Position numbers and translations under genes: made by a program. Source: Curtanaerobium respiraculi (GTDB lineage: Bacteria > Actinomycetota > Coriobacteriia > Coriobacteriales > Eggerthellaceae). From it: a DNA stretch of 64,000 bases. This document shows positions 51,501 through 60,641 of the stretch, piece after piece. The notes below the pieces were generated by a model. The model was not told where the DNA came from and did no database searches. It saw only the letters and a program-made list of their open reading frames with translations. Location: contig NZ_JANIPD030000012.1 of the NCBI RefSeq assembly GCF_024609215.1, forward strand, positions 230,187 to 294,186, read 5' to 3'. The stretch's first letter is position 1. Each line of letters opens with the position of its first letter.

Positions 51501-52778
51501 ATGGCTGAAGAGGTCATCATCGCGCGCGAGACGCCTCGGATCTCCGGTGTTGTCAACATATCGGGCGCGAAGAATTCCGCCTTGAAACTGATGTGCGCCT
51601 CCATTTTGGGTCAGGGCAAGACGGTGCTGCACAATGTGCCGAACATCTCCGACATCGAGCTCATGGGCGAGGTGCTGGAGGCCCTGGGCGCCACCGTGCA
51701 GCGCGATGGGCACGACATGATCGTGGACACCGGCACGGTGAACAAGTACGACGCTCCGTACGAGCTGGTCAGCCGCATGCGTGCGAGCATCTCCTCCCTG
51801 GGGCCGCTGGTCGGGCGCTTCGGCAGGGCCCATGTGGCCATGCCGGGCGGTTGCCAGATCGGCGCGCGCCAGATCGACATGCACCTGGTGGGCCTTCAGC
51901 AGCTGGGCGTGTCCTTCGAGATGGACCACGGCTACCTGGTCGCCACCACCCCGAACGGTTTGCATGGCGGGAGCATCGTCCTGGAATTCCCCAGCGTGGG
52001 CGCCACGGAGAACACCATGATGGCGTCCGTGGTTGCGAAGGGCTCCACCACCATCGACAACGCCGCCTGCGAGCCCGAGATCGAGGATTTGGCCAACATG
52101 CTCAACGCCATGGGCGCGCATGTGGAGGGCGCCGGCACCTCCTCCATCCGCATCGAGGGTGTCGCGCTCGAGGACATGCATCCGTGTGAGCACACCACGG
52201 TGGGCGACCGCATCGAGGCGGGTACGTACCTGGTGGGCGGTGCGCTCTTGGGCGGCCCCATCACGGTTTTGGGCATCAAACCAGCCTATCTGCGCATGGC
52301 GTTGGTCAAGCTCCGCGCCATGGGGTGCGAGATCGAGACGGGCGACAACCTGATCACGCTGCGCCGGACCGGCCCGCTGCAGGCGGTCGACATCCAGACG
52401 CTGCCCCATCCGGGATTTCCCACCGATTTGCAGGCCCAGTTCATGCTGCTATGCGCGCTCGCGGAGGGCAATTCCGTCATCACCGAGAACGTGTTCGAGA
52501 ACCGCTTCATGTTCGCGGCGGAGATCGCCCGCATGGGCGCGGATATCACCATAGACGACCACCATGCCCTCGTGCGCGGTGTGAAGCGGCTTCAAGGCGC
52601 CCCGGTGGTGTCCACCGACCTGCGCGCCGGGGCGGCGCTCGTGCTGGCGGGCCTTGCCGCCGAAGGGGAGACCGTCGTGCGGAAGATCGCGCACATCGAT
52701 CGCGGATACGAGGACTACGTCGGCAAGTTGTCGGGAGTCGGCGCGAACGTCGAGCGCCGGGTCGTGGAGAGCGTGTAG
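51501..52778 (+). CDS. murA: UDP-N-acetylglucosamine 1-carboxyvinyltransferase
   Basis: This 425-residue enzyme carries out the first committed step of peptidoglycan synthesis. GAKNSALKLMCASIL opens the first domain. The catalytic loop MPGGCQIGARQIDMHL contains the Cys that fosfomycin alkylates, so the protein has the sensitive-type residue. LHGGSIVLEFPSVGATEN and the C-terminal DLRAGAALVLAGLAAEGET complete the inside-out barrel. GGGGGAGG precedes ATG 51501. The LCP gene follows nine bases later, so both are probably co-transcribed. Confidence 0.96.
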   Translation: MAEEVIIARETPRISGVVNISGAKNSALKLMCASILGQGKTVLHNVPNISDIELMGEVLEALGATVQRDGHDMIVDTGTVNKYDAPYELVSRMRASISSLGPLVGRFGRAHVAMPGGCQIGARQIDMHLVGLQQLGVSFEMDHGYLVATTPNGLHGGSIVLEFPSVGATENTMMASVVAKGSTTIDNAACEPEIEDLANMLNAMGAHVEGAGTSSIRIEGVALEDMHPCEHTTVGDRIEAGTYLVGGALLGGPITVLGIKPAYLRMALVKLRAMGCEIETGDNLITLRRTGPLQAVDIQTLPHPGFPTDLQAQFMLLCALAEGNSVITENVFENRFMFAAEIARMGADITIDDHHALVRGVKRLQGAPVVSTDLRAGAALVLAGLAAEGETVVRKIAHIDRGYEDYVGKLSGVGANVERRVVESV

Positions 52779-52787
52779 GAAGATCCC

Positions 52788-54257
52788 ATGTCCGACCGTC
52801 AGCAGCGCCGGAAATCGAATGCCCGCAGCCGGCAGATCCGCCAGCAAACCATCGGCAGCCACGTGCAGCGCGAAAGCCTGCGCGCCAAGCGCACGAAGGT
52901 GCGGTTCGGCGACCAGAGACGGCAGGCTCGCGCCCTCCATGGGGAGATTTCGCACGTGATCCCCCGCACCTCGACCCGCGAAAGCGCTGCCGACTTCTCG
53001 CGCAGGTCGCATATACGCGATCACGCAAAGGCGGAGCGGCGCAAGCGCAAGCGCAACCGGGCCATCCTCGCCATCGCCGTCGCCGCCATCGCCGCGCTCC
53101 TGGTCTTCGGTGTGGCATCCTTCGTGTACGGGCATTCCGTCGACAGCAAGATGGCCCTCAACGACGGGGATGCCATCGCCCAGCTTGCTGAGGCCAAGAA
53201 CGAGACCGACCCGTACTGGGTCCTGTTCGCGGGGGAGTACGATGCCCCGGGGGTCGCCTACGACGGGCCGCATCTGCTTGAGCTCATGCGCGTCGATCCC
53301 GCGAGCGCGCAGGTCACATTCGTGTGGGTTCCCCCGAATGCGCTTGTGTCGCTTTCCGACGGGAAGAACCACCACCTCAGCGAAGCGCAGACCGTCGGCG
53401 GCGACGCCGAGCTCATCAAGGCGGTGCAGGATCTCGCCGGCGTGAAGATCGCGCATTACGCGAAGATAGACAAGGACGGTTTCGTCGCCCTTGTCGATGC
53501 GCTCGGCGGGGTTACGGTCACGCTGCCGGAGGAGATCGACGATCCGCGCGCTGGAACCGCGTACATGCCGGCGGGCGAGCAGCCTCTCGATGGAAAGGGC
53601 GCGCTCGAGGCGGTCCGGGCGACCAACTACGCCACGCCCGAGGCGACGCAGGCTGCCGTGCAGGCGGGCGTTGCCCAGTCTCTGCTCCGGAAGCTGCTCG
53701 ATACCGGCGGCCTGGGCTCCGCCGCCACCTTCGATGCCATCGCCGGATACTTCAAAACGGACCTGACGTATGCGGGCATCTCGTCGCTCCTCGCGCCCTT
53801 CGGCAAGGCGGAGGGCATCACCGTGCGTTCCACGTTTATACCGGGGACGCTCACGACTGACCGGGGCGTGCAATACTACCGGGTTTCATCGAAAGAGCTT
53901 TCCGCGCTCATGGATACGGTGAACTCCGGCGGCGAGCTGGATGTTGCCGCGACCGTTCCCGACGTGGATGCGGGCAAGGTCTCGGTCACCGTGCGCAACG
54001 GCTCATCTATCGTCGGAGCCGCCGCCGCGGCAGCCTCGACGCTTTCCGACGCCGGCTACCGGGTTGGCGAGCCGAGCAATACCGAAACCGCCGTGTACAC
54101 GGAAACGCTCATCATATACCGGTCCTCCGATGAAAAGGTTGCGGCCGAGGCCGTTGCGGCGGCATTGGGGCAGGGCCGCGTGTCGAACGCTGGGACCTAT
54201 TATTCATTCGACACCGATGTGCTGGTGGTCATCGGATCGGATTGGATCTCCTCATAG
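52788..54257 (+). CDS. LytR-CpsA-Psr family protein with LytR_C domain
   Basis: This 489-residue protein has a long, very basic cytoplasmic start of about 95 residues. One membrane helix follows (AILAIAVAAIAALLVFGVAS), then an extracellular LCP domain (LMRVDPASAQVTFVWVPPNA, KIDKDGFVALVDALGGVTV, QPLDGKGALEAVRATNYA). The C-terminal LytR_C domain reads SVTVRNGSSIVGAAAAAAST. LCP proteins attach glycopolymers to peptidoglycan from undecaprenyl carriers. The usual catalytic arginine pattern is only partly kept in the LCP domain, so activity is not certain. It sits directly downstream of murA. Confidence 0.85.
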   Translation: MSDRQQRRKSNARSRQIRQQTIGSHVQRESLRAKRTKVRFGDQRRQARALHGEISHVIPRTSTRESAADFSRRSHIRDHAKAERRKRKRNRAILAIAVAAIAALLVFGVASFVYGHSVDSKMALNDGDAIAQLAEAKNETDPYWVLFAGEYDAPGVAYDGPHLLELMRVDPASAQVTFVWVPPNALVSLSDGKNHHLSEAQTVGGDAELIKAVQDLAGVKIAHYAKIDKDGFVALVDALGGVTVTLPEEIDDPRAGTAYMPAGEQPLDGKGALEAVRATNYATPEATQAAVQAGVAQSLLRKLLDTGGLGSAATFDAIAGYFKTDLTYAGISSLLAPFGKAEGITVRSTFIPGTLTTDRGVQYYRVSSKELSALMDTVNSGGELDVAATVPDVDAGKVSVTVRNGSSIVGAAAAAASTLSDAGYRVGEPSNTETAVYTETLIIYRSSDEKVAAEAVAAALGQGRVSNAGTYYSFDTDVLVVIGSDWISS

Positions 54258-54263
54258 CATAGG

Positions 54264-54293
54264 AAAGGGGCCCGCGGCTGCGAACCCCTTTCG
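54264..54293. terminator. Terminator between the LCP gene and the NifU-like gene
   Basis: GAAAGGGG pairs with CCCCTTTC around a 14-base loop. It lies between convergent genes and may serve both. Confidence 0.6.
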
Positions 54294-54320
54294 CGTATCG
54301 CTCGATGTGCGTGAACCTGC

Positions 54321-54551
54321 TTACTCGGCGGGCACGACGCGCGTCACGCCGGGGACGCGCTCCTTCAAGATGCGCTCGATGCCGTTGGCGAGCGTCATCT
54401 GGCTCATGGGGCAGCCCTGGCAGGCACCCTGCAGCTCGACGGACACGACACCGCCTTCGTTCACGTCGACGAACCTCACGTCGCCGCCGTCTGCCTGCAG
54501 GCTGGGGCGGATGAGCTCGAGCACTGCCACTACATCATCACGATTGACCAT
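54321..54551 (-). CDS. NifU C-terminal domain iron-sulfur scaffold protein
   Basis: This 76-residue protein consists only of the NifU C-terminal (Nfu) domain: VLELIRPSLQADGGDVRFVD followed by the cluster motif GACQGCPMSQMTLANGIE (CxxC). It would hold and deliver [4Fe-4S] clusters in the cytoplasm, useful given the many iron-sulfur enzymes in this window. AAGGGA precedes ATG 54551. It converges with the LCP gene. Confidence 0.93.
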   Translation of the reverse strand: MVNRDDVVAVLELIRPSLQADGGDVRFVDVNEGGVVSVELQGACQGCPMSQMTLANGIERILKERVPGVTRVVPAE

Positions 54552-54755
54552 GGTGTTTCCCTTCTGTCGGTATTCGTATGCGCGCAAGTTTAGCACACGT
54601 CGATGGCAGCCGGAGAGCATGTTTCCGTGCCGATAGAATGATGGCGGCCCGCCGGAGATCCCCGCCGTTGGACTTCGTAAGCCGGATGGCTTGACATGAA
54701 CTGCTACAATGCGATTCATCTGCACTTTGCCGCACTCAAGGAAAGAAGGGGACGC

Positions 54756-54989
54756 ATGTCTTCGCCAGTCGTATGCACCGCGTGCGGATCAACCGATTTC
54801 GATTTGGCCGATTACGAGTCGCTCTTGTCCCTCTCTGCCACCGGCGCGCTCTTTACGCTGCGCTGCCCCCGTTGCGGCGCGCAAGTGACCGCGGTATGCG
54901 CGATCCCCGAGGAGCTGCGCGCGGAGGTCGAGGCTGCTGCCGATAAAGTCGGGGCGGGCATGGGCGGAAAACGCCCCGCCGGCTGCTAA
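54756..54989 (+). CDS. Small zinc-ribbon-like protein
   Basis: This 77-residue protein has two CxxC pairs, VCTACGSTDFD and LRCPRCGAQVTAVC, the pattern of a zinc ribbon. An acidic helical tail and a Gly/Cys end (GGKRPAGC) follow. The family is not recognised and no catalytic motif is seen. AAGAAGGGG lies before ATG 54756. It is 26 bases upstream of lgt and probably co-transcribed. Confidence 0.75.
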   Translation: MSSPVVCTACGSTDFDLADYESLLSLSATGALFTLRCPRCGAQVTAVCAIPEELRAEVEAAADKVGAGMGGKRPAGC

Positions 54990-55015
54990 GATTCCCCGCG
55001 ATCCCAAGGAATTCC

Positions 55016-55873
55016 ATGCTCAACTCTATCTACCACGCCATAGACCCGGTCGCGCTGTCGCTGGGGCCCCTGACGGTGCGCTGGTACGGTATCGCCTATA
55101 TCCTGGGGTTTTCGTTCGCTGCGCTTATCGTATGGAAAACCGCCAAACGATGGCGCATCAACCTGGACGAGGATGCCCTGCTCACCATCATCATCTGCGT
55201 GATCGTCGGGGTCATTCTGGGCGCTCGCCTGGGCTACGTTGTATTCTACGGGGATGGCTACTACCTGAACCACCCGTGGGATATCTTCGCGTTCAGCCAG
55301 GGCGGCATGAGCTTCCACGGGGGGCTGGCGGGTGCGCTGGTCTCGGGGTGCGTCGCTGCGCGCCTGTGCCACGTCCCCTTCGCAACGCTTGCCGACCTGG
55401 GTGCCATCGCCGCGCCGGTGGGCCTATTTTTCGGGCGGTGCGCCAATTTCATCAACGGGGAGCTGTGGGGCGCCCCGACCGACCTTCCCTGGGGGGTCGT
55501 GTTCGGGGGCGCGGCGGGCAGCGTTGCGCGTCATCCTTCGCAATTGTACGAGGCTCTGCTCGAGGGCGCGCTCATATTCATCGTGATGCTCGCCCTGTCG
55601 CGCCGGGTGCCGGCGCGCCCGCGGGGTACGTTCATAGGGGCATTCCTGGTGCTATACGGCATCTGCCGCTTCAGCATCGAATTCGTCCGCCTTCCCGATA
55701 GCCAACTGGGGTACCTGTTGGGCACCGATTGGCTGACCATGGGGCAAGTGCTCTCCGTGCCCCTCGTCCTTGCGGGGATATGCGTGATCGCGTGGGCGCG
55801 CCGCGCGAAGCTGCCGCAGCAGGGCGCGCCGATGGAAGGCGGGCCGGCCCCGGGAGCCCCGCGCGAAGGATAA
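55016..55873 (+). CDS. lgt: Prolipoprotein diacylglyceryl transferase
   Basis: This 285-residue membrane enzyme has seven predicted helices. It adds diacylglycerol to the lipobox Cys of lipoproteins. The signature FFGRCANFINGELWGAPTD with the conserved Arg, Asn and Gly, the motif SFHGGLAGALVSG, and RHPSQLYEALLEG are all present. AAGGAA precedes ATG 55016. The last 25 residues are a short polar tail. Confidence 0.95.
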   Translation: MLNSIYHAIDPVALSLGPLTVRWYGIAYILGFSFAALIVWKTAKRWRINLDEDALLTIIICVIVGVILGARLGYVVFYGDGYYLNHPWDIFAFSQGGMSFHGGLAGALVSGCVAARLCHVPFATLADLGAIAAPVGLFFGRCANFINGELWGAPTDLPWGVVFGGAAGSVARHPSQLYEALLEGALIFIVMLALSRRVPARPRGTFIGAFLVLYGICRFSIEFVRLPDSQLGYLLGTDWLTMGQVLSVPLVLAGICVIAWARRAKLPQQGAPMEGGPAPGAPREG

Positions 55874-55987
55874 GCGCTGCTGGCATGGCGTTTCGCGCCA
55901 CTTGCTCCCACATCGCCGTGCGGGGGCTGGCTTCGTGCGAATTGAGGTATCATGGGCAGACGGTTAGCGTTCTATGAAGGAGGACCA

Positions 55988-56368
55988 ATGACTCTGGAAT
56001 TCTATAAGTGCCTGCATTGCGGCAACGTTGCAATCAAGGTGTACGACAAGAAGCCCCCTCTGTCCTGCTGCGGCGAGAAGATGGCGAAGCTCGAGGCCAA
56101 TACCACCGATGCCGCCCAGGAAAAACATGTTCCCGTCGTCACCGTCGAGGGCAACGTCGTGAAGGCCGTCGTGGGCAGCGTCGCGCATCCCATGACCGAA
56201 GAGCACCTGATCGCGTTCATCGTGCTGGAAACCAAGAAGGGCTACCAGGTTGTCAACCTGTCTGCCGGCGAAGCCCCCGAGGCCACGTTCGCCGTCGCCG
56301 AAGGCGACGCGCCGGTTGCCGTGTACGAATACTGCAACCTGCACGGTCTATGGAAGGCCGAGATCTAA
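55988..56368 (+). CDS. Desulfoferrodoxin (superoxide reductase)
   Basis: This 126-residue protein has an N-terminal desulforedoxin centre (YKCLHCGN with SCCGEKM). The superoxide reductase site ligands lie in EKHVPVVTVEG, GSVAHPMTEEHLIAFIVLE and YEYCNLHGLW. It reduces superoxide without making oxygen, the usual defence of strict anaerobes. GAAGGAGGA precedes ATG 55988; TATCAT about 35 bases upstream may be the -10. A strong terminator follows. Confidence 0.95.
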   Translation: MTLEFYKCLHCGNVAIKVYDKKPPLSCCGEKMAKLEANTTDAAQEKHVPVVTVEGNVVKAVVGSVAHPMTEEHLIAFIVLETKKGYQVVNLSAGEAPEATFAVAEGDAPVAVYEYCNLHGLWKAEI

Positions 56369-56391
56369 CACGGGCACGATCGCGTGCTTGG

Positions 56392-56417
56392 GGCCGCTCT
56401 TTGGAGCGGCCTTTTTT
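56392..56417 (+). terminator. Terminator of the desulfoferrodoxin gene
   Basis: GGCCGCTC and GAGCGGCC form a perfect stem with loop TTTG, followed by six T. Confidence 0.92.
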
Positions 56418-56551
56418 CGGTCGCGATTCCCGCATCCGCAGGCGGTCGGGATCTTGCGGCATTCGCCGGCATAGGGATGCGGAGCATCGCCGGAGAACCG
56501 GGTTGCCGTCCCAGTGGTTCGTCAGACGGTTTTCGTGCTAATGTGGGCGCC

Positions 56552-57901
56552 ATGGCTACTACGACGACAGAATGCATCGATCTCGCCATCATCGGGGGCG
56601 GGCCCGCGGGCCTTGCCGCGGCAATCTCCGCGGCGCGTGCGGGCGCGCACCCGGTGGTGATCGAAGCGCGCGATCGCCTGGCGGAAACGATCCGCCCGAC
56701 GGGCGATGGCCGCTGCAACATATCGAATTCCCATGTGACGGCATGGGATTACCATAATGCGGACTTCGTGCGACGGGCATTCCTCTCTTGTCGTCCCAAG
56801 CAGGTGCGCGCATTCCTCGAGGGCTGCGGCATCATGCTGCGGGAAGAGGCGCAGGGCCGCCTATATCCCCAGCCCAACAAATCGACCGCCGTGATCGAGG
56901 CGCTGCTGGCTGCGGCGCGCCGCGCGGATGTGAAATCCCGCACGGGGAAACGCGTACGGTTCCTGCGCCGCAACGCGGACGTCTGGACGATCTCATTCGA
57001 GGATGGAAGCCGGCTGCGCGCGCGCAGCGTGATCGTATGCACGGGAGGCGGGCTCGCCGGGGAATTCGTTCCTCATGTCGTCTCCGTCGAGCCGGCTCGG
57101 CCGGTCCTCGCACCTCTCGCCTGCGACGGGCGGGCAGTGCGAGGGCTGGACAAGATTCGGGTGAAATGCGCTCTCACGTGGGAAGACGTTGTCGAAGAAG
57201 GCGAGATCACCTTCCGCTCGTACGGGATTTCGGGCATCTGCGCGTTCAACATCTCGCGTTTCGTCGAGCCGGGGCAGACGGTGCATGTCGATTTCGCGCC
57301 TGCGCTCGACCGCTCAACCGGGCCGGTGTTTCTGCACCAGCGACTGGATTCGCTGGAGCCGCGCACGTGGCGGGAGTTCACGACGGGCATGCTGCTCCCC
57401 CCGGTGGCGGCCGCCGTGTTCCGCGCGGCGGGCATACAGGAAGCCTCGCGTCCCCGGAGGGGGGACCTGGCTGCCTTCGAGGAGGCGTGGCGGGCGTTCC
57501 CCTTGACGGTGAGGGGCATCGGAGACGCGAGGCTCGCCCAAGTGCGCCGCGGGGGAATCGCGGTTTCGTGCATCGATCCGCGCACCATGGCGGTGAAGGA
57601 TGCCCCGGGGTTGCATGCCGCCGGCGAAGCCGTCGACGTGGACGGGCCCTGCGGCGGCTACAACCTGCACTGGGCATGGGCAAGCGGGATCATCGCCGGT
57701 CACGCGGTTGCGCAAGGGGCATCGTCCTCGCCGTCGGAGAGACCCCGCTGCATCGACCGTGAGAATCCATCGGCCCCCAAGCACGTCCGCATCTCCGAGG
57801 GCCACGCGTGCGAAGAGGCGGTGCCGGAGAAGGACGGGGGTCGTTCCCCTCATGGCGGCGAAGAGGATTCCTCCGCTCAGGATGACGGGGCCGGGGCGTG
57901 A
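56552..57901 (+). CDS. HI0933/BaiN-type NAD(P)/FAD-dependent oxidoreductase
   Basis: This 449-residue flavoprotein has the opening FAD motif LAIIGGGPAGLAAAISAARA and the family motif RPTGDGRCNISNS. The segment SRARSVIVCTGG-like RSVIVCTGGG and the C-terminal FAD contacts in GLHAAGEAVDVDGPCGGYNL complete the fold. Members include BaiN, which saturates bile-acid intermediates in gut anaerobes, and many of unknown substrate. A hydrophilic tail of about 65 residues after AGHAVAQG is unusual. The start is ATG 56552; a binding site is weak. The next gene starts within its stop (GTGA). Confidence 0.88.
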   Translation: MATTTTECIDLAIIGGGPAGLAAAISAARAGAHPVVIEARDRLAETIRPTGDGRCNISNSHVTAWDYHNADFVRRAFLSCRPKQVRAFLEGCGIMLREEAQGRLYPQPNKSTAVIEALLAAARRADVKSRTGKRVRFLRRNADVWTISFEDGSRLRARSVIVCTGGGLAGEFVPHVVSVEPARPVLAPLACDGRAVRGLDKIRVKCALTWEDVVEEGEITFRSYGISGICAFNISRFVEPGQTVHVDFAPALDRSTGPVFLHQRLDSLEPRTWREFTTGMLLPPVAAAVFRAAGIQEASRPRRGDLAAFEEAWRAFPLTVRGIGDARLAQVRRGGIAVSCIDPRTMAVKDAPGLHAAGEAVDVDGPCGGYNLHWAWASGIIAGHAVAQGASSSPSERPRCIDRENPSAPKHVRISEGHACEEAVPEKDGGRSPHGGEEDSSAQDDGAGA

Positions 57902-60297
57902 TACGGGTCTCGAATCTTCGAATAGCCCTCGACGATGAGTGCGCGTCGAGGGGCGGCGCGGCCCAGGCGGAGGGCGCGCTTATCGAAACGGTGGCATGCC
58001 ATCTGGGCGTTCCGGCACGGGAAGTCAAATCGGCGAAGGTCGTGCGGCGCAGCGTGGACGCCCGGAGGAAGTCGGACGTCCACTTCGTCGTCAACGCCGA
58101 CGTCGAGCTAGCATCGCCGGAAGGTGAATCGCGCGCCATCGCCTCGGGCAGGGCGACCGTCCACAACGTCCTACCACCCCTCGCGTTCCATGCCCCCGGC
58201 AGGCCGGCACCCCGCCCGCTGGTGGTGGGGACCGGTCCCGCGGGGCTGTTCTGCGCCCTGTACCTGGCGAAAGCCGGCTTGCATCCCCTCCTCATCGAGC
58301 GGGGGGCGCCGGTGGAAGATCGCGCGAAGGCCGTCGATGCCTTCAACGAGGGCGCGCCCCTCGATCCGCAGGCCAACATCCAATTCGGCGAAGGCGGCGC
58401 GGGCACGTTCTCCGATGGCAAGCTGAACACCGGGGTAAAGCACCGGTTCTCTCCGTACGTATTGCAGTGGTTCGCCGACGCCGGCGCTCCGCGAGAAATC
58501 CTCTGGGAGGCGAAGCCGCATATCGGCAGCGATCTGCTTCCCGGCGTGGTGCGCGCCCTGCGCGAGCAGATCGTCGAGCTCGGAGGCGAGGTTCGATTCC
58601 GCACGCAGCTCGTCGACATCCTCTTCGAGGGGGATCGTGTTTCCTCGGCCACGTTGCTTGATCGGGATGGCGTGCGGGAAGATATCGTCGTGGATCGCAT
58701 TGTGCTCGCAACCGGCCATTCAGCGCGCGACACGTACGAGATGTTGCAACGGCAGGGCATCGCGCTCGAGCGCAAGCCGTTCGCCATGGGCGTGCGCATC
58801 GAGCATCCCCAGTCGCTGATCAACCGCAGCCAATGGGGAAAGTCGTCCCGTCATCCGGCGCTTGCGGGCCGGGCGGCCGATTACAAGATGGCAATCCATG
58901 TGAGCGAGAAGCGCAGCGCGTTCACCTTCTGCATGTGCCCGGGCGGCACCGTTGTCGCCGCCGCAAGCGAGGCGGGCGGCGTGGTCACCAACGGCATGAG
59001 CGTCCACGCGCGCGACGGTGCGAACGCCAACGCGGCCCTGCTGGTGAACGTCGACCCCGACGACCTTCCGGGCGAGGATCCGTTGGAGGGCGTGCGCCTG
59101 CAGCGCAGCATCGAGCAGCGCGCCTACCGGGCGGCGCGGGCTGCCGGAGGGGGGGCGTACAGCGCCCCCGCCCAGTCGGTGGGCTCGTTTTTGGCTGCGG
59201 GGGGCTCGGATGCGCTCCTCGGGACCGTCTGCGCCGCAAATTTTTCTTCAGTGAGAGATTGCAGCAGTGCAGCGCACGAACGAGCCTCGGTAGAGGCGCA
59301 GCGAGCAGCGAAACGGCGCGTCCCAGGAGGCACATCCGAGTCTCCGGTGGACGTGGCGACCCCCACGTACCCGAGGGGCGTCGTGCCATGCGATTTGCAT
59401 GCGGTGCTGCCCGGCTTCATATGCGATACGTTGGCGGCGGCGCTTCCTGCGTTCGACAAGCGCCTGCACGGGTTTGCCGATCCGCATGCACTATTGACGG
59501 CTCCGGAATCCCGCAGCAGCAGCCCGGTGCGCATCGTGCGGGACGAGCGGTTGCAAGCGCGATGCTTGGATGCGCCGGCGGAGCCTTCCGGTTCTTTTCG
59601 CGGTTCCGGCCTATACCCGTGCGGCGAGGGCGCCGGCTACGCGGGCGGTATCGTCAGCGCGGCGGCCGACGGCATGCGCGTCGCCGATGCGCTGGTACGC
59701 GATATCCAAATCGATGCCGCCGTGCATGCGCTCGCGGCCGGCAAGCCGGTGGTGTTTCCCACCGATACCGTCGTCGGATTGGGGGTTGCCGTCGATTTCG
59801 CCGAAAGCCCCGCGATCCTGCATCGCATCAAGCAGCGTGACTCCGGAAAGCCCATCGCTTGGCTCGTGGCGGGGGTGCGCGATTTGCTCGAATACGGTGA
59901 GGGCGTCCTCTCCTACGCGGTCGAGCTTGCACAGGCGCATTGGCCCGGCGCTCTTACGCTCGTTGTCCAGGCGGGCGATCGGGTACCGCGCGCCTATAGT
60001 TCCGCAGCGGGAACCATCGCGCTGAGAGCTCCAGCGAGCAAAATCGCCCAAGAGCTCATCGAGAGAACGGGATGTCCGCTTGCGACCACCTCGGCAAACA
60101 TGTCGCATGACCGGTCCGTGCAAACCACGGCGGAAGTGGACGAGCGGGTGCGGAAACAGGCTGCTGCTGTGGTCGATTCCCCCTTGGGGGTCTTCGCAAG
60201 CGGAGTCTCTTCCAGCGTGGTCGATTGCACGGGGGAGCGGCCGCGCGTGATTCGGCAGGGCGACGTGAAGGTGATATCCCAAAAATGTTCGAGTTGA
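57898..60297 (+). CDS. COG2509-type FAD dehydrogenase fused to a TsaC/Sua5 domain
   Basis: This 799-residue protein joins two unrelated domains. Residues 1 to about 605 form a COG2509 FAD-dependent dehydrogenase, with the dinucleotide motif PLVVGTGPAGLFCALYLAKA, QFGEGGAGTFSDGKLNTGV, and the closing LYPCGEGAGYAGGIVSAAAD. Residues from about 615 form a YrdC/Sua5 domain with PVVFPTDTVVGLGVAV, ILHRIKQRDSGKPIAWLV and CPLATTSANMS. That domain makes threonylcarbamoyl-AMP for the t6A modification of tRNA. A polar insert at about residues 445-485 interrupts the flavin part. GTG 57898 overlaps the preceding stop. Confidence 0.88.
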   Translation: MIRVSNLRIALDDECASRGGAAQAEGALIETVACHLGVPAREVKSAKVVRRSVDARRKSDVHFVVNADVELASPEGESRAIASGRATVHNVLPPLAFHAPGRPAPRPLVVGTGPAGLFCALYLAKAGLHPLLIERGAPVEDRAKAVDAFNEGAPLDPQANIQFGEGGAGTFSDGKLNTGVKHRFSPYVLQWFADAGAPREILWEAKPHIGSDLLPGVVRALREQIVELGGEVRFRTQLVDILFEGDRVSSATLLDRDGVREDIVVDRIVLATGHSARDTYEMLQRQGIALERKPFAMGVRIEHPQSLINRSQWGKSSRHPALAGRAADYKMAIHVSEKRSAFTFCMCPGGTVVAAASEAGGVVTNGMSVHARDGANANAALLVNVDPDDLPGEDPLEGVRLQRSIEQRAYRAARAAGGGAYSAPAQSVGSFLAAGGSDALLGTVCAANFSSVRDCSSAAHERASVEAQRAAKRRVPGGTSESPVDVATPTYPRGVVPCDLHAVLPGFICDTLAAALPAFDKRLHGFADPHALLTAPESRSSSPVRIVRDERLQARCLDAPAEPSGSFRGSGLYPCGEGAGYAGGIVSAAADGMRVADALVRDIQIDAAVHALAAGKPVVFPTDTVVGLGVAVDFAESPAILHRIKQRDSGKPIAWLVAGVRDLLEYGEGVLSYAVELAQAHWPGALTLVVQAGDRVPRAYSSAAGTIALRAPASKIAQELIERTGCPLATTSANMSHDRSVQTTAEVDERVRKQAAAVVDSPLGVFASGVSSSVVDCTGERPRVIRQGDVKVISQKCSS

Positions 60298-60641
60298 TCA
60301 ATCGGGGCCGCTGCGGGGTGTCCGGGGCACGGTGCGTGTCTTTGGCAGCGCTTTCCGTCTCGCCCTATGGGGCGCATCGCCCCCGCCGCCGGGCGGGGTC
60401 GCGCCGATGCATTCCCTGAACGCCTTGCTGAAGTGCTCACCTGCTTGAAGCCGACCGGACGCGCGATATGGGAGACCGTATGGACGGGGTTGAACAACAT
60501 GGATCGCGCGCATGGTGGGTATTCGAAAGGAAACGGCGCATTGGAATATCCAGCAGAAGCGCAGGGCAGAAGTTCTCTATACTCTGACCTGCGCTTGGCT
60601 TCACAAGTGGAAAATTTGCTTTTCTATGGTCGCCGCTGCAT
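60298..60641. other. Spacer holding an AraC remnant
   Basis: No intact gene is seen. The minus strand contains the AraC-type remnant described separately. The rest, about 60,510-60,640, has no conserved feature and no clear terminator for the two converging genes. Confidence 0.45.
60400..60500 (-). pseudogene. Remnant of an AraC-family regulator
   Basis: On the minus strand one frame reads PVHTVSHIARPVGFKQ. After a shift the next frame reads EHFSKAFRECIGATPP. Joined, they reproduce the second AraC HTH (xxDIAxxVGFxxxxHFSKAFRxxxGxTP). There is no upstream domain. AraC-type activators such as YbtA commonly accompany thiazoline siderophore clusters, so this may be a dead regulator of the adjacent locus. 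Confidence 0.6.
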
